Translations under genes and position numbers: made by a program
Part shown: positions 19,201 through 27,468 of the stretch, one piece after another
Numbering within the stretch: position 1 is the stretch's first letter
How the letters are laid out: each line of letters starts with the position of its first letter
Notes under the pieces: generated by a model
The model's database searches: none
What the model saw: only the letters and a program-made list of their open reading frames with translations
What the model was told of the DNA's origin: nothing
Assembly: GCA_945869265.1 (NCBI GenBank)
Contig: CAMBOI010000001.1
Location: 124,001 to 188,000, forward strand
Length of the DNA: 64,000 bases
Origin: an uncultured Prevotella sp.
GTDB lineage: Bacteria; Bacteroidota; Bacteroidia; Bacteroidales; Bacteroidaceae
Direction: 5' to 3'

Positions 19201-20733
19201 TACTCTATCGAGGACCTCGCTCAGCTTATCTTCGACTTGAAGAATGTCAACCCGAAGGCTGCTATCAGTGTGAAACTCGTTGCTGAGAGCGGTGTGGGTA
19301 CTATCGCTGCCGGTGTGGCAAAGGCGAAGGCCGACCTCATCGTTATTTCGGGTGCCGAGGGTGGTACGGGTGCCAGTCCTGCATCTAGTATGCGTTTTGC
19401 CGGTATCTCACCGGAGATTGGTCTGTCGGAAACTCAGCAGACGTTGGTGAAGAACGGACTGAGAGGTCAGGTGAGAGTGCAGGTGGACGGTCAGTTGAAG
19501 ACTGGACGTGACATCATTCTTATGGCTCTGCTCGGTGCTGAGGAATTCGGATTCGGTACATTGACGCTCATCGTTCTCGGATGTGTGATGATGCGTAAGT
19601 GTAATCTCAATACTTGTCCGCTCGGTGTCACTACACAGGATCCCAAACTGCGTGCTCACTTCATCGGTAAGTATGAATATCTCGTCAACTACTTCACATT
19701 CCTCGCACAGGAGGTTAGGGAGTATCTTGCTGAGATGGGATATACAAAACTTGAGGATATCGTGGGTCACACTGAACTCATCCTCCAGAAAGAGGCCAAG
19801 AACAAGAAGACTGCCACTCTCGATTTTTCACGTATGCTCAACAAGGAGCAGAACTCTTGCTCGTTGTATCATACCGTAGATCAGCGTCATGAACTCGACA
19901 ATGTGCTCGACCAGCAGATTATACGTGCTTCACAGGCTGCTATCGAGCGTCAGGAGGAGGTAAACCTCGACTATGCCATCAAGAACACCGACCGTGCTTG
20001 CGGTACGATGCTCAGTGGACTGATTGCTTCGAAATACGGTGAGGCAGGATTGCCCGAGAACACTATCAATATCAAGTTCAAGGGTTCGGCTGGTCAGAGC
20101 TTCGGTGCATTCCTCGTGAATGGCGTCAACTTCAAACTGGAGGGTGAGACCAACGACTACTTCGGTAAGGGTCTCAGCGGCGGACGCATCTCTATCCTAC
20201 CTCCCACTCGCAGTAACTTTGCCGCCGAGGACAATATCATAGCCGGTAACACTGGTCTGTATGGAGCAACAAGCGGTGAGCTCTACGTAAACGGTAAGGT
20301 GGGCGAGCGATTCGGAGTGCGCAACTCGGGTGCTATCGCTGTCATCGAGGGGGCCGGCGACCACTGCTGCGAATATATGACTGGTGGTCGTGTGGTTGTG
20401 CTCGGAGAGACTGGACGTAACTTCGCTGCAGGTATGTCGGGTGGTGTCGCATACGTATGGGACAAGAACCACAACTTCGACTACTTCTGTAATATGGATA
20501 TGGTGGAGATCAACCTCGTGGAGGACAGCAGATTCCGCAAGGAACTGCACGAACTCATTCGTCAGCACTATCTCTATACTGGTTCGAAACTCGCACGCAC
20601 CATGCTCGACGACTGGAACCGCTACGTTGAGGACTTCATCCAGGTTGTTCCTATCGAATACAAGCGTGTTCTGCAGGAGGAGCAGGTGAAGAAACTGCAG
20701 CAGAAGATTGCGGATATGCAGAGAGACTATTAA
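16252..20733 (+). CDS. gltB: Glutamate synthase large subunit
   Basis: The large subunit of glutamate synthase transfers the amide of glutamine to 2-oxoglutarate. The N-terminal class II amidotransferase domain begins after a short propeptide; the nucleophile is Cys19 in DACGVGM. The central and FMN domains follow (GAEGGTGASPASS near residue 1040), with an iron-sulfur cysteine cluster CNLNTCPLGV near 1113, and a C-terminal GXGXG beta-helix from about 1270. Length is normal (about 1490 residues). An in-frame TTG at 16210 lies inside the promoter, so the start is ATG 16252, or ATG 16264 four codons on. gltD follows after a repeat-filled 54-base gap. Confidence 0.97.
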   Translation: MQQNMANGLYNAEYEHDACGVGMVVNIHGNKSHDLVDNALKVLENMRHRGAEGADGRTGDGAGIMLQIPHEFILLQGIPVPEKGKYGTGLIFLPKDEAKQSEILSIMIEEIEREGLSLMHLRNVPTNHECLGEAAAANEPAIKQVFVTGVSDDKVPVFERTLYIIRKKIEKRVKDKDFYICSLSSKNIIYKGMLTSQQVRQYYPDLTNNYFTSGLALVHSRFSTNTFPTWSLAQPFRLLAHNGEINTIRGNRGWMQARESVLNSQALGDIRQISPIVQPGMSDSASLDNVFEFFVMSGLSLPHAMSVMVPESFNDKNPISEDLKAFYEYHSILMEPWDGPAALLFSDGRYAGGMLDRNGLRPARYTITKNDMMVVASEVGVMDFDPTEIAEKGRLQPGKILLIDTQEGKIYYDGEIKERLAAAHPYRQWLSTNRIQLEKLKSGRKVDNSVKDLVRHEMMFGFGEEDVDGTIVPMATNGQEPTAAMGNDTPLAVLSDKPQIFFNYFRQQFAQVTNPAIDSIREELVMSLTEYIGRVGTGILSPDETNCKMVRLPHPILNNTQLDILCNIRYKGFNTIKLPILFECAKGEEGLRDALDQLCKDAERSVDDGYNYIILSDRDVDETHAAIPSLLAVSAVHHYLISIGKRVQTALIVESGEIRETMHAALLLGYGASAICPYMTFAILDDLVKRHKIQEDYATAEANYIKAVKKGLFKIMAKMGISTIRSYRGAKIFESIGLSESLLKNYFGTSVSTVGGIGLEIIARDAIRLHDEAFSKNTNVDFLPNLGQFHYRKDGIKHAWNPETIATLQLATRTGNYQKFKEFSKLVDDKDAPIFLRDFLDFKKNPISIDKVEPVENIVKHFVAGAMSFGALSKEAHEAICLAMNKLGARSNTGEGGEDNERFHSEIDGISLSSKTKQIASGRFGVTTEYLVNAEEIQIKVAQGAKPGEGGQLPGFKVNEIIAKTRHSIPGISLISPPPHHDIYSIEDLAQLIFDLKNVNPKAAISVKLVAESGVGTIAAGVAKAKADLIVISGAEGGTGASPASSMRFAGISPEIGLSETQQTLVKNGLRGQVRVQVDGQLKTGRDIILMALLGAEEFGFGTLTLIVLGCVMMRKCNLNTCPLGVTTQDPKLRAHFIGKYEYLVNYFTFLAQEVREYLAEMGYTKLEDIVGHTELILQKEAKNKKTATLDFSRMLNKEQNSCSLYHTVDQRHELDNVLDQQIIRASQAAIERQEEVNLDYAIKNTDRACGTMLSGLIASKYGEAGLPENTINIKFKGSAGQSFGAFLVNGVNFKLEGETNDYFGKGLSGGRISILPPTRSNFAAEDNIIAGNTGLYGATSGELYVNGKVGERFGVRNSGAIAVIEGAGDHCCEYMTGGRVVVLGETGRNFAAGMSGGVAYVWDKNHNFDYFCNMDMVEINLVEDSRFRKELHELIRQHYLYTGSKLARTMLDDWNRYVEDFIQVVPIEYKRVLQEEQVKKLQQKIADMQRDY

Positions 20734-20787
20734 AAGATTGAAGATTGAAGATTGAAAATTGAAAGATTGAAAAATTGAAAGATTGAA
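20734..20787. repeat. Short tandem repeat of GATTGAAA type between gltB and gltD
   Basis: Imperfect repeats of AGATTGAA(G/A) run from the gltB stop to the gltD start. They belong to the same family as 12076-12137, read from the other strand, and replace a recognisable ribosome-binding site. Confidence 0.8.
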
Positions 20788-22131
20788 ATGGGAAATCCGA
20801 AAGCATTTTTGACCATTCCTCGCCAAGAGGCAGGATATAGGCCAGTACACGATAGAATTCACGACTTTGGAGAGGTGGAACAGACTCTCAACAGTAAGGA
20901 CCGTAGAACTCAGGCCAGCAGATGTATGGACTGCGGTGTGCCATTCTGCCATTGGGCTTGCCCACTGGGCAACAAACCGCCTGAGTGGAACGACGCTCTG
21001 TATAAGGGCGACTATGAGTTGGCTTACCGCCTGCTCAACGCCACCAACGACTTCCCGGAATTTACCGGACGTATCTGTCCGGCACTCTGCGAGAAGGCTT
21101 GCGTACTGAATCTTATGGAGCATGAGCCCACCACCAACCGTGAGGACGAGGCTGCCATCACCGAGATGGCTTTCCAGGAGAACTTCGTGCGTATTGCCAC
21201 ACCTGAGCGCAACGGCAAGAAGGTGGCTGTGATTGGTGCAGGTCCAGCCGGACTCGTTGCTGCCAATCAGCTCAACCTCAAGGGATATACTGTGACTGTG
21301 TATGACAAGAACGAGGCTGCAGGTGGATTGCTAAGATATGGCATCCCCAACTTCAAACTCAACAAGGCTATCATCGACCGTCGTATGAATGTGCTCGAAA
21401 AGGAGGGCATCCAGTTCTGTTTCGGTCAGGAGATCGACGTGACGAAGTTGCCTGAGGGTTATGACGCATACGTAATTGCCACTGGTACTCCTACTGCCCG
21501 CGACCTGAAGATTCCCGGACGCGAACTCAAGGGCGTTTATTTCGCACTCGAAATGCTCGCTCAGCAGAATAGGGTGCTCGCCGGTATTGAAATTAAGAAG
21601 GACGAACTGGTTAACGCCAAGGGTAAGGATGTGCTTGTCATCGGTGGTGGCGACACCGGTAGCGACTGTATCGGTACGGCTCACCGACAGGGTTGCAAGA
21701 GCGTCACGCAGATTGAGATTATGCCTAAGCCCGTGGAAGGTCATGACGACCCGAAGAATCCATGGCCAAACTTCCCACGCACGCTCAAGACGACATCCAG
21801 TCATGAGGAGGGTTGCACACGCCGATGGAACATCAACTCACTGGAGTTCCTCGGCAAGGACGGTAAGCTCACCGGCGTGCGAGTACAGGAAATCGACTGG
21901 AAGCCCAATCCCGAAGGTGGTCGCCCACTAATGGTGGAAAAAGGCAAACCGGAGGTAATCAAATGCGAGATGGTGCTCTTGGCAATGGGATTCCTCAAAC
22001 CCGAGCAACCCGCATTTGCCGACAATGTCTTCGTTTGCGGTGATGCCGCCACAGGTGCTTCGCTCGTTGTAAGGGCAATGGCTGGAGGTCGCAAGGCTGC
22101 AGCCGACGTGGATAAGTATTTTAACAGATGA
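20788..22131 (+). CDS. gltD: Glutamate synthase small subunit
   Basis: The NAD(P)H-oxidising subunit of glutamate synthase passes electrons to GltB. Of 447 residues, the N-terminal part carries two cysteine clusters for [4Fe-4S] centres (CMDCGVPFCHWACPLGN and CPALCEKACVL). FAD-binding GAGPAGLVAANQL lies near residue 150 and the second dinucleotide fold GGGDTGSDCIGTA near 287. It completes the gltBD operon, ended by a strong terminator. Confidence 0.97.
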   Translation: MGNPKAFLTIPRQEAGYRPVHDRIHDFGEVEQTLNSKDRRTQASRCMDCGVPFCHWACPLGNKPPEWNDALYKGDYELAYRLLNATNDFPEFTGRICPALCEKACVLNLMEHEPTTNREDEAAITEMAFQENFVRIATPERNGKKVAVIGAGPAGLVAANQLNLKGYTVTVYDKNEAAGGLLRYGIPNFKLNKAIIDRRMNVLEKEGIQFCFGQEIDVTKLPEGYDAYVIATGTPTARDLKIPGRELKGVYFALEMLAQQNRVLAGIEIKKDELVNAKGKDVLVIGGGDTGSDCIGTAHRQGCKSVTQIEIMPKPVEGHDDPKNPWPNFPRTLKTTSSHEEGCTRRWNINSLEFLGKDGKLTGVRVQEIDWKPNPEGGRPLMVEKGKPEVIKCEMVLLAMGFLKPEQPAFADNVFVCGDAATGASLVVRAMAGGRKAAADVDKYFNR

Positions 22132-22156
22132 GCATAAACTTTTGATAACTTGCAAG

Positions 22157-22195
22157 GTCCCGCTGTGCAGTGATTGCACGTGAGCGGGACTTTTT
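22157..22195 (+). terminator. Rho-independent terminator after gltD
   Basis: GTCCCGCT with inner GTGCA pairs with TGCAC and AGCGGGAC, a 13-bp stem with a small internal bulge, followed by TTTTT. Confidence 0.9.
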
Positions 22196-22318
22196 GTGTA
22201 TTATGAAATATATACTTTTTTATGCATTTTATGATAACCATATCTTATTTATGAGCATTATGAAACAAATTAAATAATATTAGGTACAAAAATTAATAGG
22301 TATTCCAAAAAAAAGACG

Positions 22319-22326
22319 TATCTTTG
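22319..22326 (+). promoter_or_regulatory. -7 box for the XynE-like esterase gene
   Basis: TATCTTTG followed by CAG, 25 bases before the ATG. No TTTG or TTG is present at -33 spacing, so activity may need an activator. Confidence 0.5.
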
Positions 22327-22350
22327 CAGCAAAATTTATCAAAAGAAACA

Positions 22351-23610
22351 ATGAAGAATCTTATTTTGATGATGCTGGCATTGATGACGTGCTGCGAAAT
22401 GTCGGCTAAGGGAAAGCAGAAAGCAGCTGGGGAATGGGTCGCCACATGGGCTACCGCAACGGAGTTTACTGGTAAGGGCGACATGCCTAAAAGCGGTACG
22501 CTGACCGGTAAGTCGATACGCCAGATTGTAAGGGTGTCGATAGGCGGAAATGTGATGAGACTGCATCTGTCGAATGAATACAGCAAGCAACCTGTGGAGA
22601 TTAAGTCGATATATATCGCCGACCTCGACAATGACCCTGGACGCAATCCCGTGGCTGCGGAGGAGGTGGCGAATATCGGAATAAAAATCAACCAGAAGAC
22701 GGCGAAATATCTGAAGTTCGGCGGTAAGAAGAATATCACTATACCTGCAGGCGAGACTGTGGTGAGTGACGAGTTGGCATACAACCTCAAACCGCTGCAA
22801 AGACTGAGTATCAATATATCGTATGGCGAAACTCCTGAGAACGCAACAAGTCACAGGGGCTCGCGCACGACATCGTATATTATAAACGGTGAAGCGACTC
22901 CCAAATCTGATTTTACCAAGAATCCGGAAAGAGAGGACCATTGGTATAATATTGCTACCATCGACGTGAGAAGGGAGGGATGCGAGGCTATCGCAATAAT
23001 AGGTAACTCGATTACGGACGGACGCGGTACGACTACAAATCTGCAAGACAGATGGACAGATTTCCTTGCTGACAAACTCCAGGCAAACGAGGCCACAAGG
23101 AATATCGCCGTGCTCAACTTGGGTATCGGTGGAAATGCCGTATGCTTCGGAGGATTGAGCGACCCGGCAGTGAAGAGATTCGACCGCGACTGCTTAGAAC
23201 AAGCTGGAGTGAAGACCATCGTGGTGTTTGAGGGTATCAACGACCTCGGAGGTACTAATGGCGATGCCGAGATGAGGGCAAAGAAGATTATCGAATGTTA
23301 TAAGGAATTTATCAAGAAGGCGCACGACCGAGGTATGAAGATATACGGCGCGACAATATCGCCATATTTCAAGAGTTTCTATGACAATGGTGACCCATTC
23401 CGCGAGGCTGCACGCCAATATATCAACAAATGGATAAGGGAGTCGAAGACATTCGACGGAGTGCTTGACTTTGACGCCGTAGTGCGCAACCCCGAAGCCC
23501 CCACGGAGGTGCTTGAGAAATACCAGATGGACTGGCTGCATCTAAATCCCGCAGGATATGAAGCATTGGGAAATTATGCGGCTGAGAGGATTATCACGAC
23601 AGCACATTGA
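22351..23610 (+). CDS. Secreted SGNH/GDSL hydrolase, XynE-like esterase
   Basis: After a signal peptide (about 20 residues, MKNLILMMLALMTCCEMSA) and an N-terminal beta-rich region of about 190 residues comes an SGNH hydrolase domain. Block I is GNSITDG with the nucleophile Ser220, GIGGNA is block II, EGIND block III, and DWLHLNP supplies Asp394 and His397. The domain order is that of the XynE-like arylesterase/acylhydrolase group first noted in Prevotella bryantii, which fits de-esterification of plant polysaccharides. ATG 22351 is chosen because upstream codons lie inside the promoter. A GT2 gene follows 16 bases later. Confidence 0.85.
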   Translation: MKNLILMMLALMTCCEMSAKGKQKAAGEWVATWATATEFTGKGDMPKSGTLTGKSIRQIVRVSIGGNVMRLHLSNEYSKQPVEIKSIYIADLDNDPGRNPVAAEEVANIGIKINQKTAKYLKFGGKKNITIPAGETVVSDELAYNLKPLQRLSINISYGETPENATSHRGSRTTSYIINGEATPKSDFTKNPEREDHWYNIATIDVRREGCEAIAIIGNSITDGRGTTTNLQDRWTDFLADKLQANEATRNIAVLNLGIGGNAVCFGGLSDPAVKRFDRDCLEQAGVKTIVVFEGINDLGGTNGDAEMRAKKIIECYKEFIKKAHDRGMKIYGATISPYFKSFYDNGDPFREAARQYINKWIRESKTFDGVLDFDAVVRNPEAPTEVLEKYQMDWLHLNPAGYEALGNYAAERIITTAH

Positions 23611-23626
23611 CTTGTAATATCAGAAT

Positions 23627-24532
23627 ATGGACATTTCCGTTATCATTCCCGTATTTAATAAGGCAGAGTATGTGGAACTATGTCTTGAGAGTGTGCTCGA
23701 ACAGGACGTGGAGTCGTTTGAGGTTATTGCCGTGAATGACGGCAGTAGTGATGAGTCGGGAGCTATATGTGATGACATGGCACGTAGATACCCCAACCTG
23801 AGAGTGCTGCACGTGAAGAACGGTGGGGTGACTGCCGCCCGACGCATAGGGCTTGAGAATGCCAAAGGCGAGTATGTCACCTTTGTGGATGCTGACGACG
23901 TGATGAAACCACTTGGACTGGCAGCACTGCTTTACACCATACAGACGACCGGGGCAGACGAAGTGGTGGCGACATACGACACCCAGTATGGGAAACACGT
24001 GAAAACAGGAATAGTGGGAAATGTGGATCCCGACTGGATGATACGCAAACTACTGTCGGCTTCGGCACGTTTCTGCGTGCTTTGGGGGGTGGTCTTCAGG
24101 CGCAAGTGGTTGGAGGGCTGTCTCGACACGCCAAGGGTGGTGCGCTCGGGTGAGGATATACTGATGCAGATACTCTATCTGCTGAAACGTCCAAAGGTGG
24201 TGTTCATTCCCGACAGTGTATATATCTACACCGATGGGCTGCCCAATCAACGCTTCATGACATTAGAGGAGCAGCAGACTTACGACGCAGTGCTTCGCAA
24301 TGCCATAGGAGAGCGTTGGGAGGAATTTGCAGATAACTATACATTGCGCAGAATAAAGATGTACGAGAACTTTATCGACTGTCGCATGTTTGATGTGTTG
24401 TCGCCATATTATGACGACCTCCGTACTGCGCTAACGAAAAACATTCCATTAGCCGACCGCATTGCCGTGATGCTGCCACCGATGTTGGCATATATTCCCA
24501 TACACTTGCGCAAGTTGCTCTACAGGAAATAA
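23627..24532 (+). CDS. Glycosyltransferase family 2 protein
   Basis: The 301-residue GT-A fold begins SVIIPVFNKAEYVELCLES, has NDGSSDESG at about 36-44 and a metal-binding VDADD near residue 88. It probably transfers a sugar from a nucleotide-sugar to a glycan on the cytoplasmic face. It has no membrane segment apart from a hydrophobic C-terminal stretch. Its last 13 bases overlap the convergent DUF6080 gene. The acceptor is unknown; the neighbouring minus-strand genes suggest surface-glycan assembly. Confidence 0.9.
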   Translation: MDISVIIPVFNKAEYVELCLESVLEQDVESFEVIAVNDGSSDESGAICDDMARRYPNLRVLHVKNGGVTAARRIGLENAKGEYVTFVDADDVMKPLGLAALLYTIQTTGADEVVATYDTQYGKHVKTGIVGNVDPDWMIRKLLSASARFCVLWGVVFRRKWLEGCLDTPRVVRSGEDILMQILYLLKRPKVVFIPDSVYIYTDGLPNQRFMTLEEQQTYDAVLRNAIGERWEEFADNYTLRRIKMYENFIDCRMFDVLSPYYDDLRTALTKNIPLADRIAVMLPPMLAYIPIHLRKLLYRK

Positions 24533-25980
24533 TCGGTGAGCAATGTGATGTTGTAGGCAAAGAGGAAGCATGCCATCACCAGAACCATGGAGCGAAGAAA
24601 GACCAGCCACATGCCTTGGGCGCGCCTGAAAAGACAGGCAATGGCAATGGGGATGATGAAAATCCAATGACCGGACATGATGAACGCTTCATTGAGACCG
24701 AAACCCAACCCCAGGTGGATGAAGGCATCGAATGACACGCCTGCCAATACCATAAGGAAAAACCTGCTGCGTAGTCCTGCCAATATACCGGCAAGGAACA
24801 TAAGCACTATGATGCCTTCAACTACATAGTTGAGGGCATTGTCGTATCTGACCACTACAGGACGACCTCGAAGCACATCGTCAAGGAGATATTTCTTATG
24901 CAACTGGATTGGTTCGCCAAAGATATTCTCCACAAGGGCATCTGTGCGCGAGGTTGTCTCATCGGTCCATTGCATAAACTCTCCCTTGCCCATGGGCGTT
25001 CCCTTGTGGGCATGCCATGGCTGCTTGTGGTCGGCTACGTATTTCTCATACATCTTGCGCCTCTTCAACTTATTAAAGGCCTTGGCTATCTGGGTGGAGT
25101 CGGTAAGACTGGTGGTGTCCTTGAACAGGGCAAACATCTTGGCGTCTTCCTTTTTCGCAGCGGCTAATTTCTTTTGTTTCTGGGCTCGTTTGCGAGGGGC
25201 TTCGTATTCCTCATACTCCCAACGGGCAAAGCTCCATATCAAGCCACAGGGCACTATCACTGCCAATATGATAAACTTGGGACGGAAGAAACGCTTTTTG
25301 TTGACGAATAGGACATCGAGAAAGACTTTTATTCCATTGCTCAATGTGGTGCCGGCAGTGATGATGAAGATTACCCACGTCTGCCATATCGCCAATTGCT
25401 TGCCTTTTTGGATCGCCTTGCCGCAGACGTAGAGACAGGTGACAAGCATGAACATTGACACGGCAAAATGATCGGGCACCATCAGGGTGAGCATCACATA
25501 TCCGAAGGAGTAGAAGAACATGGAGAGAAGGACGGAGTCGGAGCGACGAAGTCCTATTATCTCACGGAGTATCCTATAAAGGAATATCCATGTGTAATAT
25601 GCGAAGAAGACGAGTAATACGGCTACTATCACCTGTGCCATGTTTTTATCAAAAAGCATGGTAAGACCTGTGTTGAGGAGATAGAAAGGATATTCGAAGA
25701 AGGCGAGAAGAGGATGACGATAGATATTATATTTGGGTTCCCACTCGGTGAGGATGCAATAGGTGATAGGGTCGAAGCCCGACACTCGGTAATATTTGAC
25801 AAAGAGGCCCCATATTGCCTGATGGGTCTTGCTGAAGGCTACGTAATACTTGCTCAACGCAAGGACATTGAGGGCAGACATCAACACTAATATAAATAAT
25901 GAGGGGAGTATCTCCTCTCTCTTTATCTTGAAAGTATTAAAAAACTTTCCAAATGAATCTTTTACGTCTTTTATCTTCAT
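24520..25980 (-). CDS. DUF6080-like polytopic membrane protein, possible GT-C-type transferase
   Basis: The 486-residue protein has about ten membrane helices, split by a soluble charged loop (about residues 255-370) with a Lys/Ala-rich coiled stretch. It matches my recollection of the DUF6080 family of Bacteroidetes. The topology recalls GT-C glycosyltransferases that use polyprenyl-phosphate sugars, but I do not see a clear DD or DE motif in the first periplasmic loop, so this is a topological resemblance only. It is the last gene of a co-directional block behind a HAD phosphatase (six-base gap) and a UbiA-type transferase. Confidence 0.7.
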   Translation of the reverse strand: MKIKDVKDSFGKFFNTFKIKREEILPSLFILVLMSALNVLALSKYYVAFSKTHQAIWGLFVKYYRVSGFDPITYCILTEWEPKYNIYRHPLLAFFEYPFYLLNTGLTMLFDKNMAQVIVAVLLVFFAYYTWIFLYRILREIIGLRRSDSVLLSMFFYSFGYVMLTLMVPDHFAVSMFMLVTCLYVCGKAIQKGKQLAIWQTWVIFIITAGTTLSNGIKVFLDVLFVNKKRFFRPKFIILAVIVPCGLIWSFARWEYEEYEAPRKRAQKQKKLAAAKKEDAKMFALFKDTTSLTDSTQIAKAFNKLKRRKMYEKYVADHKQPWHAHKGTPMGKGEFMQWTDETTSRTDALVENIFGEPIQLHKKYLLDDVLRGRPVVVRYDNALNYVVEGIIVLMFLAGILAGLRSRFFLMVLAGVSFDAFIHLGLGFGLNEAFIMSGHWIFIIPIAIACLFRRAQGMWLVFLRSMVLVMACFLFAYNITLLTDYFL

Positions 25981-25986
25981 AAATGT

Positions 25987-26580
25987 CTATGTCCTGAATG
26001 GTTTGTAATGTGAATAATCGGCGAAGGCGAGAAGTTCGCGGTCTCCTCGGCTGTCGCCAAAGGCTGTCAACTCGTATGTGTACCTGTCGGGGTGGTGCAG
26101 CAAAAGTCGGTTGACCTTCTCCTGGCCATAGCAGTTGCTGCCGATAAACCGGCCTGTTATCACTCCGCGGGATGACTCCATCTCGGTGCACAGAAATTCA
26201 ATGCCGGAGCAGGAGCGGAAGAACGGTCGTACCCATATCGACGGACTTGCGGAAATGATGCAAACAGTGGAGCCCTCGGCAAGGGCCGACTTTATCATCT
26301 TCATGGCTTGGGGACGGATGATGTGGGCATTATCGTTTGCAAATGCCTCAGCTTTGGACGAAAGGGCGTCTTCGGTCATACCGGCGAAGATATGACGGCA
26401 GAGTTGCTGCTTGAGCTTGTTGTTGGAATAGAGTCCCGCCTTCATCAGCAACAACAGGTGGAGATGGGAGAGTATCCACAGAAGGAGTCGCCTGCTGCCA
26501 CTCACATATCGGATGATAGCTATCAGGGAGTCGCTATTGGTTATAGTGCCGTCGAAGTCGAACGCGTAGATCTTTCTCAT
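25987..26580 (-). CDS. HAD-IB family phosphatase
   Basis: A 197-residue haloacid-dehalogenase-type phosphatase of the SerB-like IB group. Motif I is FDFDGT with Asp8 and Asp10, motif II SAS near residue 110, and motif III/IV FGDSRGDRELL near 172. A hydrophobic segment at about 32-48 suggests membrane contact. It sits between the UbiA-type phosphoribosyltransferase (six bases away) and DUF6080. HAD-IB domains are also found fused to UbiA proteins of this type, which makes dephosphorylation of a polyprenyl-phosphoryl-phosphoribose the most attractive guess. Confidence 0.85.
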   Translation of the reverse strand: MRKIYAFDFDGTITNSDSLIAIIRYVSGSRRLLLWILSHLHLLLLMKAGLYSNNKLKQQLCRHIFAGMTEDALSSKAEAFANDNAHIIRPQAMKMIKSALAEGSTVCIISASPSIWVRPFFRSCSGIEFLCTEMESSRGVITGRFIGSNCYGQEKVNRLLLHHPDRYTYELTAFGDSRGDRELLAFADYSHYKPFRT

Positions 26581-26586
26581 ATATAT

Positions 26587-27468
26587 TTATAAATAGATGA
26601 TTACCAAGAACGAGAGAAGCCATGCAAGAAGTATTAACTGTGTGGCGCGGTCGGAGAGTGCCACCTTGACGGGGTCGCCGCTCTTCTCATCGACAAATGA
26701 AATCTGCAAGTAGCGCAGTATGGCAAGGATGACGAGGATGGAGGTGAGATAGAGCTTGTCGGTGGCAAACTGGGCGATTATCTCGGGCGACACGGTGTAC
26801 ATGACATAGCAAACAAGCATGACACCGGCGGTGATGGTGATGGCTTGATTGATGAATGTGAGGTTGTAGCGGCTTGTGTTGGCGCGTGGTGCCTGTCCGG
26901 TGGTGTTCATGCGAAGCACGTCGTCGCGCCGCTTGGCAAAGGCGAGGAAGAGGGTGAGCAGGAAGGTCATGAGCACTATCCACTTACTGAGTTGCACGCC
27001 TGTGGCATAACCGCCGGCAAGAATGCGAAGCACAAAGCCGGAGGCAATAATGCAGACATCAATGATGGCATAGTCCTTGAGGCGAAGACAGTAGGCCACG
27101 TTGATGAGGAAATAGGCAACGATAACGAAGATTGTCTTTGTCTGACCCGCGGGCAGGAGGAGCATCAGCACAATGGATACGAGCATGCTGAGTGCCATCA
27201 TACCATAAGCCTGGGGTATGGTGATGGCTCCCGAGGCTATGGGGCGCTTGCACTTGACGGGGTGGGCACGGTCGGCATTGACGTCGATGATGTCGTTGAG
27301 GCAATAGATGGCTGATGCCGCAAGACTGAACGACAGAAAGGTGAGGGCGGCGGACACCGCCTCGGAGGTGTTGAGCAGTCCTCCTCCGAAGAACACTGGC
27401 AGGAAGACGAAAAGGTTCTTTATCCAATGGGTGGGGCGTGCCACCTTGATGATATGTCGTATCTTCAT
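26587..27468 (-). CDS. UbiA-family decaprenyl-phosphate phosphoribosyltransferase-like protein
   Basis: A 293-residue UbiA-superfamily membrane enzyme with about eight helices. The first Asp-rich motif is NDIIDVNAD (Asn58, Asp59, Asp62, Asp66), and the HPVKCKRPIASG and ILAGGYATGVQLSKW stretches closely resemble mycobacterial Rv3806c, which transfers phosphoribose from PRPP to decaprenyl phosphate. The predicted product here is a polyprenyl-phosphoryl-5-phosphoribose at the inner membrane. It overlaps the upstream acyltransferase by four bases. Ubiquinone or menaquinone prenylation is less likely given these motifs and the glycan-type neighbours. Confidence 0.85.
   Translation of the reverse strand: MKIRHIIKVARPTHWIKNLFVFLPVFFGGGLLNTSEAVSAALTFLSFSLAASAIYCLNDIIDVNADRAHPVKCKRPIASGAITIPQAYGMMALSMLVSIVLMLLLPAGQTKTIFVIVAYFLINVAYCLRLKDYAIIDVCIIASGFVLRILAGGYATGVQLSKWIVLMTFLLTLFLAFAKRRDDVLRMNTTGQAPRANTSRYNLTFINQAITITAGVMLVCYVMYTVSPEIIAQFATDKLYLTSILVILAILRYLQISFVDEKSGDPVKVALSDRATQLILLAWLLSFLVIIYL

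Noticed and set aside
20197..21123. 308-codon minus-strand frame across the gltB-gltD junction
   Set aside because: It runs through the ATTGAAA repeat and two certain genes on the other strand; the composition is that of an antisense shadow.
26587..27468. Menaquinone prenyltransferase (MenA) or haem O synthase
   Set aside because: The motifs HPVKCKRPIASG and GGYATGVQLSKW fit the phosphoribosyltransferase branch of UbiA better, and the neighbours are glycan and phosphatase genes.
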